Shown: piece after piece, positions 10,679 through 19,981 of the stretch | Position numbering within the stretch: the first letter of the stretch is position 1 | Layout of the letters: every line of letters starts with the position of its first letter | Assembly (NCBI GenBank): GCA_028751875.1 | Contig: CM054138.1 | Span: forward strand, 48,263,825-48,327,824 | Direction: 5' to 3' | Source of the DNA: Rapana venosa | Lineage: Eukaryota > Mollusca > Gastropoda > Neogastropoda > Muricidae | Length of the DNA stretch: 64,000 nucleotides | Program-made: the position numbers and the translations under genes | The notes under the pieces: generated by a model | What the model was told of the DNA's origin: nothing | Seen by the model: only the letters and a program-made list of their open reading frames with translations | Databases searched by the model: none

Positions 10679-12552
10679 TGTGAGGACAAGTAACACTTTT
10701 ATTTCCAGATGGTACATTGAATAAGCAATGCATTTGCTTTTTTTTCCCCCATTAAACCATCTACAGAACTCTGGGAACAAAATGTGAGCATGTGAGCGTG
10801 CATGCATGCGTGTGTGTGTGCATGTGTGCGTGCATGCGACGAGTGAGCGAGCGAGCATGTGTGCATGCATGCGTGTGTGCATGCGTGTGTGTGTGCGTAT
10901 GTGTGTGAGCAGAAAGTAGAACTTTATCATTTAATTCTATGTGAGAAAAAAGGACAATGCTGTTTTTTTTAATCACTGGTTTAGTGATTATTTTATTTTC
11001 TATTGACTTTTCATTTTACTAAAATATCCAGAACTTAAATGCTCAGACATCAAATGCTGTTGTCCATAATATTTTTATCAGTCATGAGGGAAAATGCATT
11101 GCGCTGCCATTATTGATTAAGCGCTTGACAACAGACAAGTCAGGCAAAGCCCATCCGACTTTGGTGCGGGAAAGAATGGTTATCTTTTAAGTCTTTTTTT
11201 AAAAATGGCAGGAGAATGGACAGAGAAGGCAGAAAATAGACAAGACAAAGGAAACTAGAAGAAAAGGCACAAGACAGAAACAAAGAGAGAGATAGAAAAG
11301 AGGGTGTTCCAAACACAGAATTTACAGAAAGTGGGGATGCTAACTGCCATTATACTGATCAAATACTGAGAGGCCCCCGGCATCCCCATGGGAGGGGGTG
11401 GGGTGGGGGTGGAATTAAGCATTCTGAATTTGATATACCAAAAGCTTATAAAGCAACAACAACACAACATACTTGCTTCTCATCCAAGGTCTCAAAAAGG
11501 AGAAAAATATCTTCCCACAATCTTGATAGATTCTTCTGCTGCTGTTTATTCCATGAGAAGTACGGCACTTCTTCCGAGGGGTCCTCCAAAGACAATTTCA
11601 CAGGTATAAAGTCTGATGGAGATTTTTCACATAGGTCTACAATTCTCTTCAGAAGATAGATGGATCGCTTCCTAACAGCTGGGTTGTCACTGTAGAGACC
11701 AAGCTGAACAATCTTCCAAAAAGCTGGGAACTGTCTGACATCAGGTATCACAGCTTCGAGAGTCACTGGGAAAAAGAAATTGGCCATGCTGCACATGATG
11801 GCCAGATGCAGCTGTAAAGACCTGGGCCCCACATTCTGATCTTTTTCAACATCTTCCTCAATGAACTTCCAGACCTCCTGAAGGTAAGCAGACTTCTTCT
11901 CCACATGGTCTTGGGTTAGTTTCATAATGACAAAGGAAATGAGCCGGTTCGCTTTCTTTTCTTCCAGGTGGGGCAAAACTGATATGGATGCTGAAAACAC
12001 CTTGGAGAGAAGGTCCTCATTTTGGTTGTTTTCTGACAGGATGACAACCTCCAATGATGTGCAAAGAAGTTCAACAGCACACAGCACATCCACAACATCA
12101 TCGGATGTGTCTTCTACATGCTTTTCACATTCACTGTGAAAAGCTACCAAAGACTGTAAACATAGTTCCAAAATGTCTACGACAGTTTTTTGGGACGATC
12201 GTTTCAAACAAACTGCAATGAAATCACACACGTTCAGAACAGCTGCTGCTGTTTCCGCCCTCCCATCGTATGACGGCGCAAAGGAAAGCAAAAAAGGCAA
12301 GCCGATGTCTGAAACAAGACTTTCAATTACTGCCTGAATCTTTTGCCTTTTCTCATTGTTGGCAGTATCCTCTGGTACAGCATCAATCAGTTCTTGTAAA
12401 GATCTAAGTTTATCACCATGTTGTTTGAACAGATCAAATCCAAAAGATGCCTGTCCATCTAGCAAGCTGTTCTTCACGTTGTTGATTGTCTGGGTGAGAT
12501 CGACGTCAACAATGTGACTGAAAACTGCAGCCGATGACTCTTTTCCAGACAT
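72..12552 (-). CDS. TARBP1: TARBP1-like tRNA (guanosine-2'-O)-methyltransferase, N-terminal part, 11 exons, runs off left edge
   Basis: TARBP1 (yeast Trm3 relative) 2'-O-methylates G18 of tRNAs with a C-terminal SPOUT domain; the long N-terminal part is alpha-helical repeat. Exons on the minus strand: 11473-12552, 10506-10572, 9771-9919, 9100-9152, 7974-8074, 6297-6432, 5044-5140, 3712-3915, 2221-2496, 1104-1225, 72-265. All phases agree from exon to exon, giving about 827 residues, roughly half of the human protein (about 1,620). Recognition rests on collinear similarity remembered from human TARBP1: exon 1 'RKRSIYLLKRIVDL', exon 2 'HVIKPILP', exon 8 'REESLQRGTSLW'. The methyltransferase domain lies left of the window. 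Odd points: exons 8 and 11 each need a one-base frameshift, exon 8 uses a GC donor, and three introns hold tandem copies of splice junctions. Start chosen at the ATG (12552) that begins MSGKESS, with A at -3. Confidence 0.88.
298..700 (+). repeat. Full-length tRNA-derived SINE, head type C
   Basis: A-box-like GGTCTAGAGGTAACGCGTC and B box GGTTCGAATCC, then the core 'CTTTCGGATGAGACGATAAA' shared with the main SINE family, then its own tail with 'CACGTAAAAGAACCCACGGC', an inverted CTCCCCGGGGAG, and an A-rich end. I remember this tail as frequent in gastropod genomes (not checked). Confidence 0.75.
1104..1225 (-). CDS. TARBP1: TARBP1 exon 10
   Basis: 122 nt, acceptor TTTGTGCAG|GCAAAG, donor AATGAG|GTGGTG (weak donor), phase 1 to 0. 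Encodes 'KEGREDVSGEHLCRLVQSCW...', in the place of human '...DEVSTVLQNFFMSTTESI'. Confidence 0.76.
1306..1650 (-). repeat. Dispersed ~300-bp repeat 'F' with (GAA)n tail
   Basis: Begins TTCTTCTTCTTC and contains 'TCAGGCACAGTGCATCCGAC' and GGCAGGAGAATGGA. Related copies at 11,095-11,400, 39,850-39,985, 51,040-51,350 and 57,840-58,135. Read on the minus strand it ends in a GAA tail, like the RTE-like LINE pieces in this window. Confidence 0.65.
2221..2496 (-). CDS. TARBP1: TARBP1 exon 9
   Basis: 276 nt, acceptor ATTGCAG|ATGTGG, donor CAGT|GTAAGC, phase 1 to 1. Encodes '...TKIGRLVMLMADCEVQ...' and '...LKADRALYLLLLCAK', matching human 'EAKLVSLMVLLAVDVEG' and 'LKTDRCLQLLLKLLN'. Confidence 0.85.
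2700..2812 (-). repeat. Tail-2 repeat fragment
   Basis: Diverged copy of the ~105-bp unit with GCTAGAGCTCTGAGGTTCAC and TTTTGCCCAC, which forms the 3' end of several SINEs here. Confidence 0.6.
3712..3915 (-). CDS. TARBP1: TARBP1 exon 8, with internal one-base frameshift
   Basis: 204 nt, acceptor GTTTCAG|AGTGCG, donor CCAG|GCAAGA (GC-type). The 5' half in the incoming frame reads '...EREESLQRGTSLWASVVSWL', very like human '[20 protein letters not shown]'. That frame hits TGA after 'ALRPR'. The 3' half makes sense only in another frame ('TTLNSMLDTYLTVTP'), and that frame gives the phase 1 that exon 9 requires. So one base appears to be missing (or two added) near 3,775-3,800. Confidence 0.78.
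3955..4130 (+). repeat. SINE head type D, partial
   Basis: CAGCTGAGTGGTTAAGGC (A box) and GGATTCGAATCTCGGC (B box), then 'TTCAAGTGCAGACCTGCCAA'. Same head as the full copy at 38,528-38,960. Lies just 5' of TARBP1 exon 8 in intron 7. Confidence 0.65.
4438..4762 (+). repeat. Main-family SINE, head A + core + start of tail 2
   Basis: Head GCCTTGTGGTTAGAGCATTG, core CTTCAGATGAGACTATAAAC, then a T run and 'CATCCCCAAAGTCCAAATGT'. In TARBP1 intron 7. Confidence 0.7.
5044..5140 (-). CDS. TARBP1: TARBP1 exon 7
   Basis: 97 nt, acceptor GTGTGCAG|GGAGATC, donor GACAAG|GTACGC, phase 2 to 0. Encodes 'REIIIASLTTLETFTRGAIE...' aligned with human '[20 protein letters not shown]'. Confidence 0.86.
5369..5521 (-). 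repeat. Main-family SINE fragment, core + part of tail 1
   Basis: Minus-strand 'AATGGCCTACTCTTCCAAAA' and TATAGTCTCATCTGAAGGA, in TARBP1 intron 6. Confidence 0.65.
6297..6432 (-). CDS. TARBP1: TARBP1 exon 6
   Basis: 136 nt, acceptor TTGTTTCAG|TGGACTTC, donor GTCAG|GTGGGT, phase 1 to 2. Encodes 'VDFMQHVLSTLRRENWSSVP...'. Its acceptor and first ~20 nt recur seven times in an array at 7,003-7,460. Confidence 0.86.
6761..6808. repeat. (CA)n microsatellite
   Basis: About 24 CA units with one TA interruption, in TARBP1 intron 5. Confidence 0.95.
7003..7460 (-). repeat. 65-bp tandem array carrying copies of the TARBP1 exon 6 acceptor
   Basis: Seven units, with the acceptor position at 7048, 7113, 7178, 7243, 7308, 7373 and 7420 (period 65; the last unit is shorter). 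On the minus strand each has GTTGTTTCAG|TGGAATTC, copying the true junction TTGTTTCAG|TGGACTTC of exon 6. Five units keep AG; units 3 (GG) and 7 (AA) have lost it. Confidence 0.9.
7551..7960 (+). repeat. Main-family SINE, head A + core + tail 2
   Basis: Head ATAGCCTAGTAGTTAGAGC, B box GGTTCAAGCC, core CTTCAGATGAGACTATAAAC, then tail 2 ending GAGGAACAAACAAGCAAAG. Ends only 13 bp from TARBP1 exon 5. Confidence 0.75.
7974..8074 (-). CDS. TARBP1: TARBP1 exon 5
   Basis: 101 nt, acceptor GTTTTCAG|GCCAGATG, donor AAAG|GTAATG, phase 2 to 1. Encodes 'PDGSPVGSCTSVGTGLKQFF...' against human 'GQPIGSCSPLGLKLQKFL'. Its acceptor and first ~15 nt are repeated four times just upstream in the intron (8,116-8,320). 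Confidence 0.86.
8060..8320 (-). repeat. ~60-bp tandem array carrying copies of the TARBP1 exon 5 acceptor
   Basis: The real acceptor AG is at 8075-8076. Four more copies of TTTTCAG|GCCAGATGGC-type sequence have AG at 8131, 8193, 8249 and (diverged) 8316. Spacing 56-67 bp. Confidence 0.88.
8690..8795 (+). repeat. Tail-2 repeat with A-rich end
   Basis: 'CATCCCTGAAATCAAAATGT', GGTGGGCAAAAATGGTCGCA, GAGCTCTAGCTGAGGAACA, then AACAACAACAAAAAA. Confidence 0.65.
8994..9062. repeat. (CA)n microsatellite next to TARBP1 exon 4
   Basis: Interrupted CA tract ending about 40 bp from the exon 4 donor. Confidence 0.9.
9100..9152 (-). CDS. TARBP1: TARBP1 exon 4
   Basis: 53 nt, acceptor TTTTTCAG|TTCCTT, donor CAAAG|GTACTT, phase 0 to 2. 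Encodes 'FLTEKLLGFLQDLKLYQ'. Confidence 0.82.
9771..9919 (-). CDS. TARBP1: TARBP1 exon 3
   Basis: 149 nt, acceptor CTAG|GTTCC, donor CTGCAG|GTACAA, phase 1 to 0. Encodes 'GSLLLHTSWIVTLLMRAF...' aligned with human 'GCWLFHPSWHMCIYKRMF'. Confidence 0.88.
10313..10517 (-). repeat. ~103-bp tandem duplication spanning the TARBP1 exon 2 donor
   Basis: Two copies (10,313-10,414 and 10,417-10,517) of 'AACCAATGAACCAATTACTG' through CTCACCTTTCTCAGTTT. The second holds the real donor and last 12 nt of exon 2; the first holds a decoy donor at 10,398-10,402. Confidence 0.9.
10506..10572 (-). CDS. TARBP1: TARBP1 exon 2
   Basis: 67 nt, acceptor GACAG|ACTCATG, donor AAAG|GTGAG, phase 0 to 1. Encodes 'THVIKPILPRMQTLLNAAK'. 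Its last 12 nt and its donor are copied about 103 bp downstream in the intron (10,398-10,414). Confidence 0.88.
10627..10682. repeat. (GT)n microsatellite
   Basis: About 26 GT units in TARBP1 intron 1. Confidence 0.95.
11095..11400 (-). repeat. Dispersed ~300-bp repeat 'F' copy
   Basis: 'AAGTCAGGCAAAGCCCATCC', GGCAGGAGAATGGACAGAGA; lies just inside TARBP1 intron 1 near the exon 1 donor. Confidence 0.65.
11473..12552 (-). CDS. TARBP1: TARBP1 exon 1 (residues 1-360)
   Basis: Open for 360 codons from ATG 12552 to donor CAA|GTATGT (intron begins at 11472), phase 0. It ends '...LFETLDEKQ', matching the human 'METLEGNQ' boundary. Large first coding exon, as in vertebrates. No frame damage seen here. 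Confidence 0.92.
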
Positions 12553-12767
12553 TATTTGATTGATATTACACAACTGTCACTTGGAATCACAGTAATTTGC
12601 TACAGAATTTCATAATCTGTCAATAGGGGCCTACAACAACACGAGGAACACACACGTGTGCTGGATGTGATGATATGAAAATGATGTCTGCGCATGTACC
12701 CCAGGCATGGTAATCCTGCCAGATTGCGCAGGATGATCTCCCTTTAATAAACGTCGTTCACACCAAA
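12553..12767. promoter_or_regulatory. Shared 215-bp region between divergent TARBP1 and ISCA2 start codons
   Basis: The two ATGs point away from each other and are 215 bp apart, so promoters and 5' UTRs of both genes must fit here unless upstream noncoding exons exist. No TATA box at a convincing distance. Two GCGCA-type half sites (TGCGCATG near 12,690 and TTGCGCAGG near 12,725) resemble NRF-1 half sites; this is a weak inference. Confidence 0.6.
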
Positions 12768-12817
12768 ATGTCGTCAGCTGTTAGACACTCTTTGCGTGTC
12801 CTTTTGAACAATCGCAG
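12768..12817 (+). CDS. ISCA2: ISCA2 exon 1
   Basis: ATG with A at -3, encodes [16 protein letters not shown], start of the targeting peptide. Donor CGCAG|GTAAAT, phase 2. Confidence 0.88.
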
Positions 12818-13351
12818 GTAAATGATAAAGTCTGTGAGATATCATACACGTATTTTTAGTCCAAAGTCTACTGCATGTATCATGGCAATCCTTTTGTTAA
12901 GTGCCATGGACGACAGTGTTTCAGAAGTGTAGCAAGCATACTGCTTTACTAGACCTAGTTTCTGTTTCGCAATGAATCGGTCTCTGGTCATTGTCACCTT
13001 GATCAAATTCTTGGATATAAAGATTATATGAGGCCCTTAAAAAAAGGAGATCTGGAGTTAATCATTCCTCGGGGCAAGTGTTACATCGCAAACTAATGTT
13101 TTAGTTTCCCTCCTTAGTATTCATTAGTATCAGAGCAGAGGGGTTAGGTATCAAGAGTGATACTAGTAGTACTTAATCAGTTAAGGAATCTCAGGCCACA
13201 GAGTTGTGCGTTTGAATTTTGGCAGTGGTTTATGGATGCAGATTTTTACCATATCATGTCATCTTATGAATCTTTCTGCCTTTTAGTTTCTCTCCTTTCA
13301 ATCTACAAATGTATGCTCATGCACCAACCAACACACACACACACAAACACC

Positions 13352-13427
<76 letters not shown>

Positions 13428-16400
13428 TTTTTTTAATATATATACATACATACAACCATATACACACACATCACATACATACATGCATAGGAACATCCCA
13501 AAGTGGGATACAGCTTCCTAAATCAGTAGATGGTGGGCAAAAGCAGTTGAGTATGTAAAATCTTACCATTACATGGCATTCATGAACAAGGGAATTCTAG
13601 CTAAGGAACAAAAATAAAAAAATTATACATTTGGTTGGTTCTTTGCTTTAATGTCTTTCCACTTTAACTAGTTTAAGTGATATTAAGACGTAGGGAAAAG
13701 TATTATGAAAAAATGGGGGGGGGGGGAAGAATGTGTATGAAGAGCATGTGTAAGTTGTAGTACCTACAGAGAAAAAGAGTGGGGGGGGGGGGGAGAGAGT
13801 GAGATGTGTGTGTGTGTAAGTAAATGTGTTGAAGAAGAAACATTATAAAGAACTATTTAAAAGGAAAAAAACCCTCAGATGGCAAAAACTAGCGCAACAT
13901 AATTGGAATAACATAACTTGTATAAGGTAACTAATTTAATGTACTAATACAACATAGCCGAATCTTAACACAGCAGCTTAATGTCAGTCAAAGGTAGATA
14001 CAACCGGACTGCTAATGAAATAAACGAAAACTTGTGAAGGAGTGAATAGTTCTTCAAAATGTGCTCTAGAGTACTGTTGGGAGGATGACAATGAACCAAG
14101 CTTTTGTGAAACTGACAGTCATGTTAATGAGCAGTGCACAAGCAAATGATTCACTGGGATTTGTTTGCCACACAAGCATTGAATATTTTAGCAAAAATAT
14201 ATATACATTTGTGTGTGTGTGTGTACATGATCAAGTACAAACCTTTGAATAGTTCATAATTCAATATCATATAGCAGCATTTATCTCCAAAGTCATAATG
14301 CAGCTACCTAAATGGTTGGGGGGTGGGGGGGAACTGTTGCATATACAAAAATGCCACCATTGGCTCTGGCCAAGGAACGAAAAAAAAGATAGATTTATAC
14401 ACAGGATCAAGAATGAACCTTTAAATAACTCATAATTCAATTTGATGTTAACATCTGAGGGTTTGGAAACAGGAAAACACCCAGAATGGAATCCAAGGTT
14501 TTGTTACTACTTGCGCAGCTGGTTGAATAGACAGACAGTGGATGTGATACAGTATTAAGTGTGTGATAAACTAATATTTCACAGGGGGACAGGATAGCCT
14601 AGTGGTTGGAGTGCAGTGGTTGGAGTGTTGAGCTCGCGATCTGACAATCCAGGTTCAAGCCATTACCTAGGCATTCCAGGGGATTTTTTTCCTCAGGTGT
14701 TATGATCAGTCCTGACTTCTTTCCCCCACAAGTCCATCAGGTGAGACTATATGTATAAATCAAGGTCCTACATGTGAATGCATGCAGAACTTCTTGCACG
14801 CATGTTAAAACCTTGGGCCTTTTGGAAGAGTAGACCATATGTGCAAAAAGGAAAGGATGACAGTTGTTGTTTTTTAAACACAAGCACACTGGTCCCTGAA
14901 GCTGGAATGCAGCTGGCTTAATGGTGGGCAAAGACAGGACTTACTTAACACATATATAATATAATATACATATTATGCAAAAATGTCACCATTGGTGGGC
15001 TTAATGGTGGGCAAAGACAGGACTTACTTAACACATATATAATATAATATATATATTATGCAAAAATGTCACCATTGGTGGGCTTAATGGTGGGCAAAGA
15101 TAGGACTTACTTTACACACATATATATATATACACATATTATGCAAACATTTCAGCATTGGTGAACTTTGGATCTCTTGCAGAGGAACAACAACAAAAAT
15201 GACACACATGGTAATGCCTCCTTGGGAAAGCTAGAACTGTCAGTCTGTGTATACATGGTCACTGTCGCAAAAGAAGTGTTGGGTTTTGTTCTCATATTAT
15301 TGTGTTGTGATGCAATGTACCGTATTTGCGGTGTATTTGTTGTATTTTCTATCACTTTTTAGTTTCAGAACTGATTTTGCTACATGAAATTTGGGTTGCT
15401 GTCCACAGAAGACCTATTGCCACAGTGCCATGTCACCAGTTTAGGTTGTATTTTTGTTGTTTGCTTGGTGTTGTTTGGTCTGTGTATTTCCTTATGAATG
15501 GGCCTTTTTCCTTTACATTTTTGCTGGGGAGAACTCTTCTGTTGCTGTGGATTCTTTTACATCTCAAGAGAATTCTGTTTCAGGTGACTAGCACCCAAAC
15601 CATGGTCTAGTCTTGATCAAACCCACAACCTGCCAATTCTCTTTCCATATGGGGACATTACAACAAGACTGTTGATTCACCAAAATTCATTTTGATGTCT
15701 GTGTGTATACATGTGCAGTTACCAGAGCTATTGCGTGCGGAGAGTGCTGCAGCCAGCATGTCAGAGGTACACCTCATCACACAGTGCGGCAGAGAGCACA
15801 GCATCCCCTTCAGCTGCCAGTGGCGCTGCTCAGGATCTGAAGATTAGTGATGCTTGTGTTCAGGCAAGTATGGAGAGAATGACAGAGACAGGCAGACATA
15901 CAGAGACTTGTGTATCTATGTATATATAATATACATGTATGTGTGTTGTGTTAGTTGTTGGGTGTTTCCCAGCTTAACACCCCGGGAATCACCAAGATTA
16001 TGCACTCTGCCTCACTCATCATACCTGGGAACCATTGTGTGCATGACTGTTTTCAAGTATCTCACCACATAGACACCCAAGCTTTGACTTCAGAGGATTT
16101 TTTTTTCTTTTTGAATGGAGTGTACAGATTGTTTAATTTGTTTTGCTAAGAGCTTGCCATAGACAAAGACAATCTTTACATAAGACTTTTAGGTGTAACA
16201 ACAATTTGATGTAGGCCTTGGCACATTGCTTTCGTCAATAATGGAGAAGGCTTTTGGCCTGGACCAAATGTATATAGATGAGGGAATGTTATATGATTAA
16301 GGCTGTCTTTTTTTCTCGTGCTGCTTATGAATATACATTCACTTTTACAGCTGTTCATGGAATTTTTTCTTTTATTATATTATCTGGAAATTGCTTGCAT

Positions 16401-17435
16401 GGTATTGTCTACAGTTCTTCAGGCAAGTTTTCATGGTCAGTTTCTTTGACATTTGCATTGATCAGTAGCAAGTTCAAATACAATACTGCAACAGAAATGA
16501 ATTTTGCTTTATTTGTTCCTCTACAGTTCAGACTGAAATATCAAAATAAGATGTGTGTGGGAGAAGGAAGGTTTGGGGGGTGTGGGGGCTGGATATGAAC
16601 AATGATGTACTGTCATCAAATTGACATTGCTGAACCTACTAACTTGAGAAGTCATTAATCAAACATAATTTTTGTTTTTCATTCTTGTAGCTGTGAGTGT
16701 TATTTTTTTCAATGGTTGTGTGTGTGGGTAGGGAGTGGGAGTGGTGTGTGCATGCACATAGATGTGTGCAAGAGTATACATGTTCAGGCATATTTTTTAT
16801 CATCTGCTCATTTTTCTGCACAGCAACTGAAGAAAGTGGACTCAGAAGGCAAGTCCTTACTGCGCATTGTGGTAGAGGGAGGAGGCTGCTCAGGATTTCA
16901 GTACAAATTTGAGCTGGACACAGATGTTGATGAGGATGACAGGTATTTAATTTTCTTTATAGTTATTTTCACTCCAGTTTACTTTCATCTCTCTTATCCA
17001 TTTGCATAATACAAATGGTTTGAATGTTGTATCAGGAGGGGGGATAGCCTAGTGATTAGAGTGTTGCACTCGTGATCTGACAGCCAGGGATCAAGCCAGT
17101 ATGGAGGCACCCATTTTAGGGATTTTACCCTGGAGTTCACATCAATACTGACTCCAATCCCCCAAAAGTCCAGGGGAGTGGGGAGAGTGGAGTCAGTGCT
17201 AATGTTAACTCCAGGGTAAAATTCTCTAAAACATGTGCACAAGATGTTGTGGATACAGTGGACCTCTGATATAAGAACACCGCAGGGGCAAGCATTCTGG
17301 TGTCCTTATAAGCGAGGGTCCTTATAAGCATAACCTCGGTTATAAGGTCAGTTGTGGAAGTGTGTGTTCTTATAACCGAAGAAAGAAGAAAATAGCGTGG
17401 ACAAGCTAAAAAGAGTTGTATATTGGCCTCTAATG

Positions 17436-17493
<58 letters not shown>

Positions 17494-17510
17494 TGTGTGT
17501 GTGCGTGCAT

Positions 17511-17558
<48 letters not shown>

Positions 17559-19936
17559 ACGGCAACTTCTTGCTTGTTTATGCGTCAATGCAATGGAACT
17601 TGCTGGTTGGGTTGAAAAGTTGAATATCTCGATGCAATCTCGTTTACGTTTTTGGTGTATTGCAAACAAAAACATGAATTCAATTCAAATAACACTAGAA
17701 CGTATGTAACAGTAGCTGTCTGAATGAATTAGAGAGAGAGGGGGAGAGAGAGAGAGCAGAGAGAGAGAGAGAGCTCACCTTTTCACAGAAAACCACTCCA
17801 ACAAAGCAGTGTCAACAGTGCCATGCCCGGAGCCTCTTGCACGCTTTCTGGAAATATCATTCCTGCCGCTTTCAAACTGCCCAATGTATTTGGCTTTTTC
17901 TCTTACAATATTAAGCAAAGTCGTCCTGGGAACTTTCATTTCATCAGCGATGAGACTTTTGCTTTTGTGAGGGTTCCGCTCGACCTCCCTGATAATTTCT
18001 ACTTTTTGTTTGAGAGACAATGCTTTTCTCTTACGCTCCGCCATCATGCCTCTCTGGAAGAAAATTTCTTGGAAGTGACTCATACCGGTAACAAAACGAG
18101 CATAACTTCTACTTTCTGTTCTTATATCCGAGGGGAGGTCGTGTCGGGAACAAGCAAATGGTGTTCTTACAAGCGAGGGTTCTTTTAACGGAATAATCTG
18201 ACTTCCTGGAAATGATAATTCCTACTTTCGGTTCTTATATCCGAGGGAAGTTCGTGTGGGGACCTTGCAAGTGCTGTCCATATAGGCGATGGTTCCTATA
18301 TCAGAGGGTTCTTTTATGCGAGTTTTAATAAGTGATCACAAAGAACAACTTTGGCAGGGACATGCTTTTGGGTGTTCCTATAAGCGATGGTTCTTATATC
18401 CGAGGTCCTTATAAGTGGGGTCCACTATACATTCATACACGGGACCTCAGTTTATTGCCCCATCTGAAGGGCTTTTGATTGGGGGGGTCGGTACAAATAT
18501 TAACTGACTTAAAGTATGTTCTTTCGAGCCAGAAGGCCCATAGAGCCGGAGCTTATCCCGGTTTCTGTAGCGTTAAGCGAACTGATGGTTTTTCACCACC
18601 CCTGTGACAGGATGCTAGTCTGTCGCCAGATACTTCCCCAGCAGAGCTGGTACCCACTTGTACACCTGGGTGGAGTGAGGAAAATAGGAGTAAAGTGTCT
18701 TTCCCAAGGACACAACACCGAGCCGAGCGGGGATTGAACCCGCGACCTCTGGATCACGAGTTGACCGCCTAAACCACTCGACCACGGTGCCTCCAACTGA
18801 CTTAAAGTGGTATACAAATACAACCCCAGGATAAAAATCCCCTCAAATAGGCTTGAACCTGGGCTGTCAGATTGCAAGCTCAATGTTCTAACCTGTAGGC
18901 TGTCTGTTTCAAAACACAGAATAACATAAAATATGTATTGCATTTCATCCACTCACATTCACAAGTAGTCAGAAAATTCATGAGCAGTGTGGGTCTCCTT
19001 AACAGCAGTATCATCATTCTCAGCAATCACACACACACACACCATACAGAGAGAACATCTTTCACACATGTTAAAACCTGTCCGCTTTTTGGAAGAGTAG
19101 GCCATTGTGTGCCGGTGGGAACGGATGACAACATTTTCAAAACTGCATACACATGGGGACTGGATGAAAAAAAGCACACGAGTGCTTATTCCATTATTCT
19201 CGAAATCAAAGAATAAATACTTTTTTAAAAAACCCAGAGCATTATGTCATGTGTCATATTCTGCTATCATTGTGACTTTAGATTTCATTTTCTAAGTTAC
19301 ATGCATGCCTGTCATGCCATGGTTGGCAAATTCATGGAGTTTTGTCTGATGTAACATTGCAAAGGTTTCCTACTGGCATTTACTTCCTCTGGCTATGCAG
19401 TTAGAATGATTATTGCTAGAATATCCACTGCTGAAGCCATTTAAATGAGCTAGCTGCGCTGCAAGGTCTTGTTTGGAGGGTATCACCTCTTAACATTGAT
19501 ACACCCATACTTTGCTATTTCAGTTATTTGGAGAAAATAACTAGACCTGATACTGAAAAGTATAAAGGATGTTGAATCAAGTAAGCTTGAAGATGAGGGA
19601 ACAGATTTTTGGTGGGTTTTTATTTAACAACATAGTCTGTGAATCTTATACACATGTGTATTACTAGTCTATTTTGCCATGTTTCTCCCCGGGGAGGTTT
19701 GAAATTGATGAGCCTTCTCCATCTCTCTCTGTTTTGAGCTTCCTCCTTATTTATGCCCCTTTCTCGAAGATCATCTGCAATACAGGTAGCCCAGGTTTTG
19801 CTAGGTCTTCCCTTTGGTCTCTTTCCATCCACTATGAAGTTCATTGCTCTTTTTATGATGTGGTGGTCTGCTTTCCGTTGAACTTGCCCTAACCAGCGCA
19901 GTCTATTGCTACTAGCTGTAGACTTCATTAAGACTG

Positions 19937-19981
<45 letters not shown>

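Larger units (their letters stand above)
12818..15718 (+). other. ISCA2: ISCA2 intron 1
   Basis: 2.9 kb. Contains the head-D SINE (13,150-13,620), tail-2 pieces at 14,285-14,385, and the head-A SINE with a tandem triplication (14,586-15,200). The rest is AT-rich with poly-G runs at 13,716 and 13,782 and shows no coding signal. Confidence 0.75.
17256..18427 (-). mobile_element. Tigger/pogo-type DNA transposon remnant
   Basis: Left end TA|CAGTGGACCTCTGATATAAG; right end reads inward as TAGTGGACCCCACTTATAAG next to TA. This fits TA target duplication and pogo-type inverted ends, with the last base changed. Inside is the start of a transposase on the minus strand (17,775-18,044), (GA)n at 17,733-17,774 and (GT)n at 17,437-17,557. 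No DDE catalytic domain remains, so it cannot move by itself. It interrupts a minus-strand SINE: the SINE core is continuous across it ('AAGATGTTGTGGA' | 'CATTCATACACGGG'). Confidence 0.8.
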
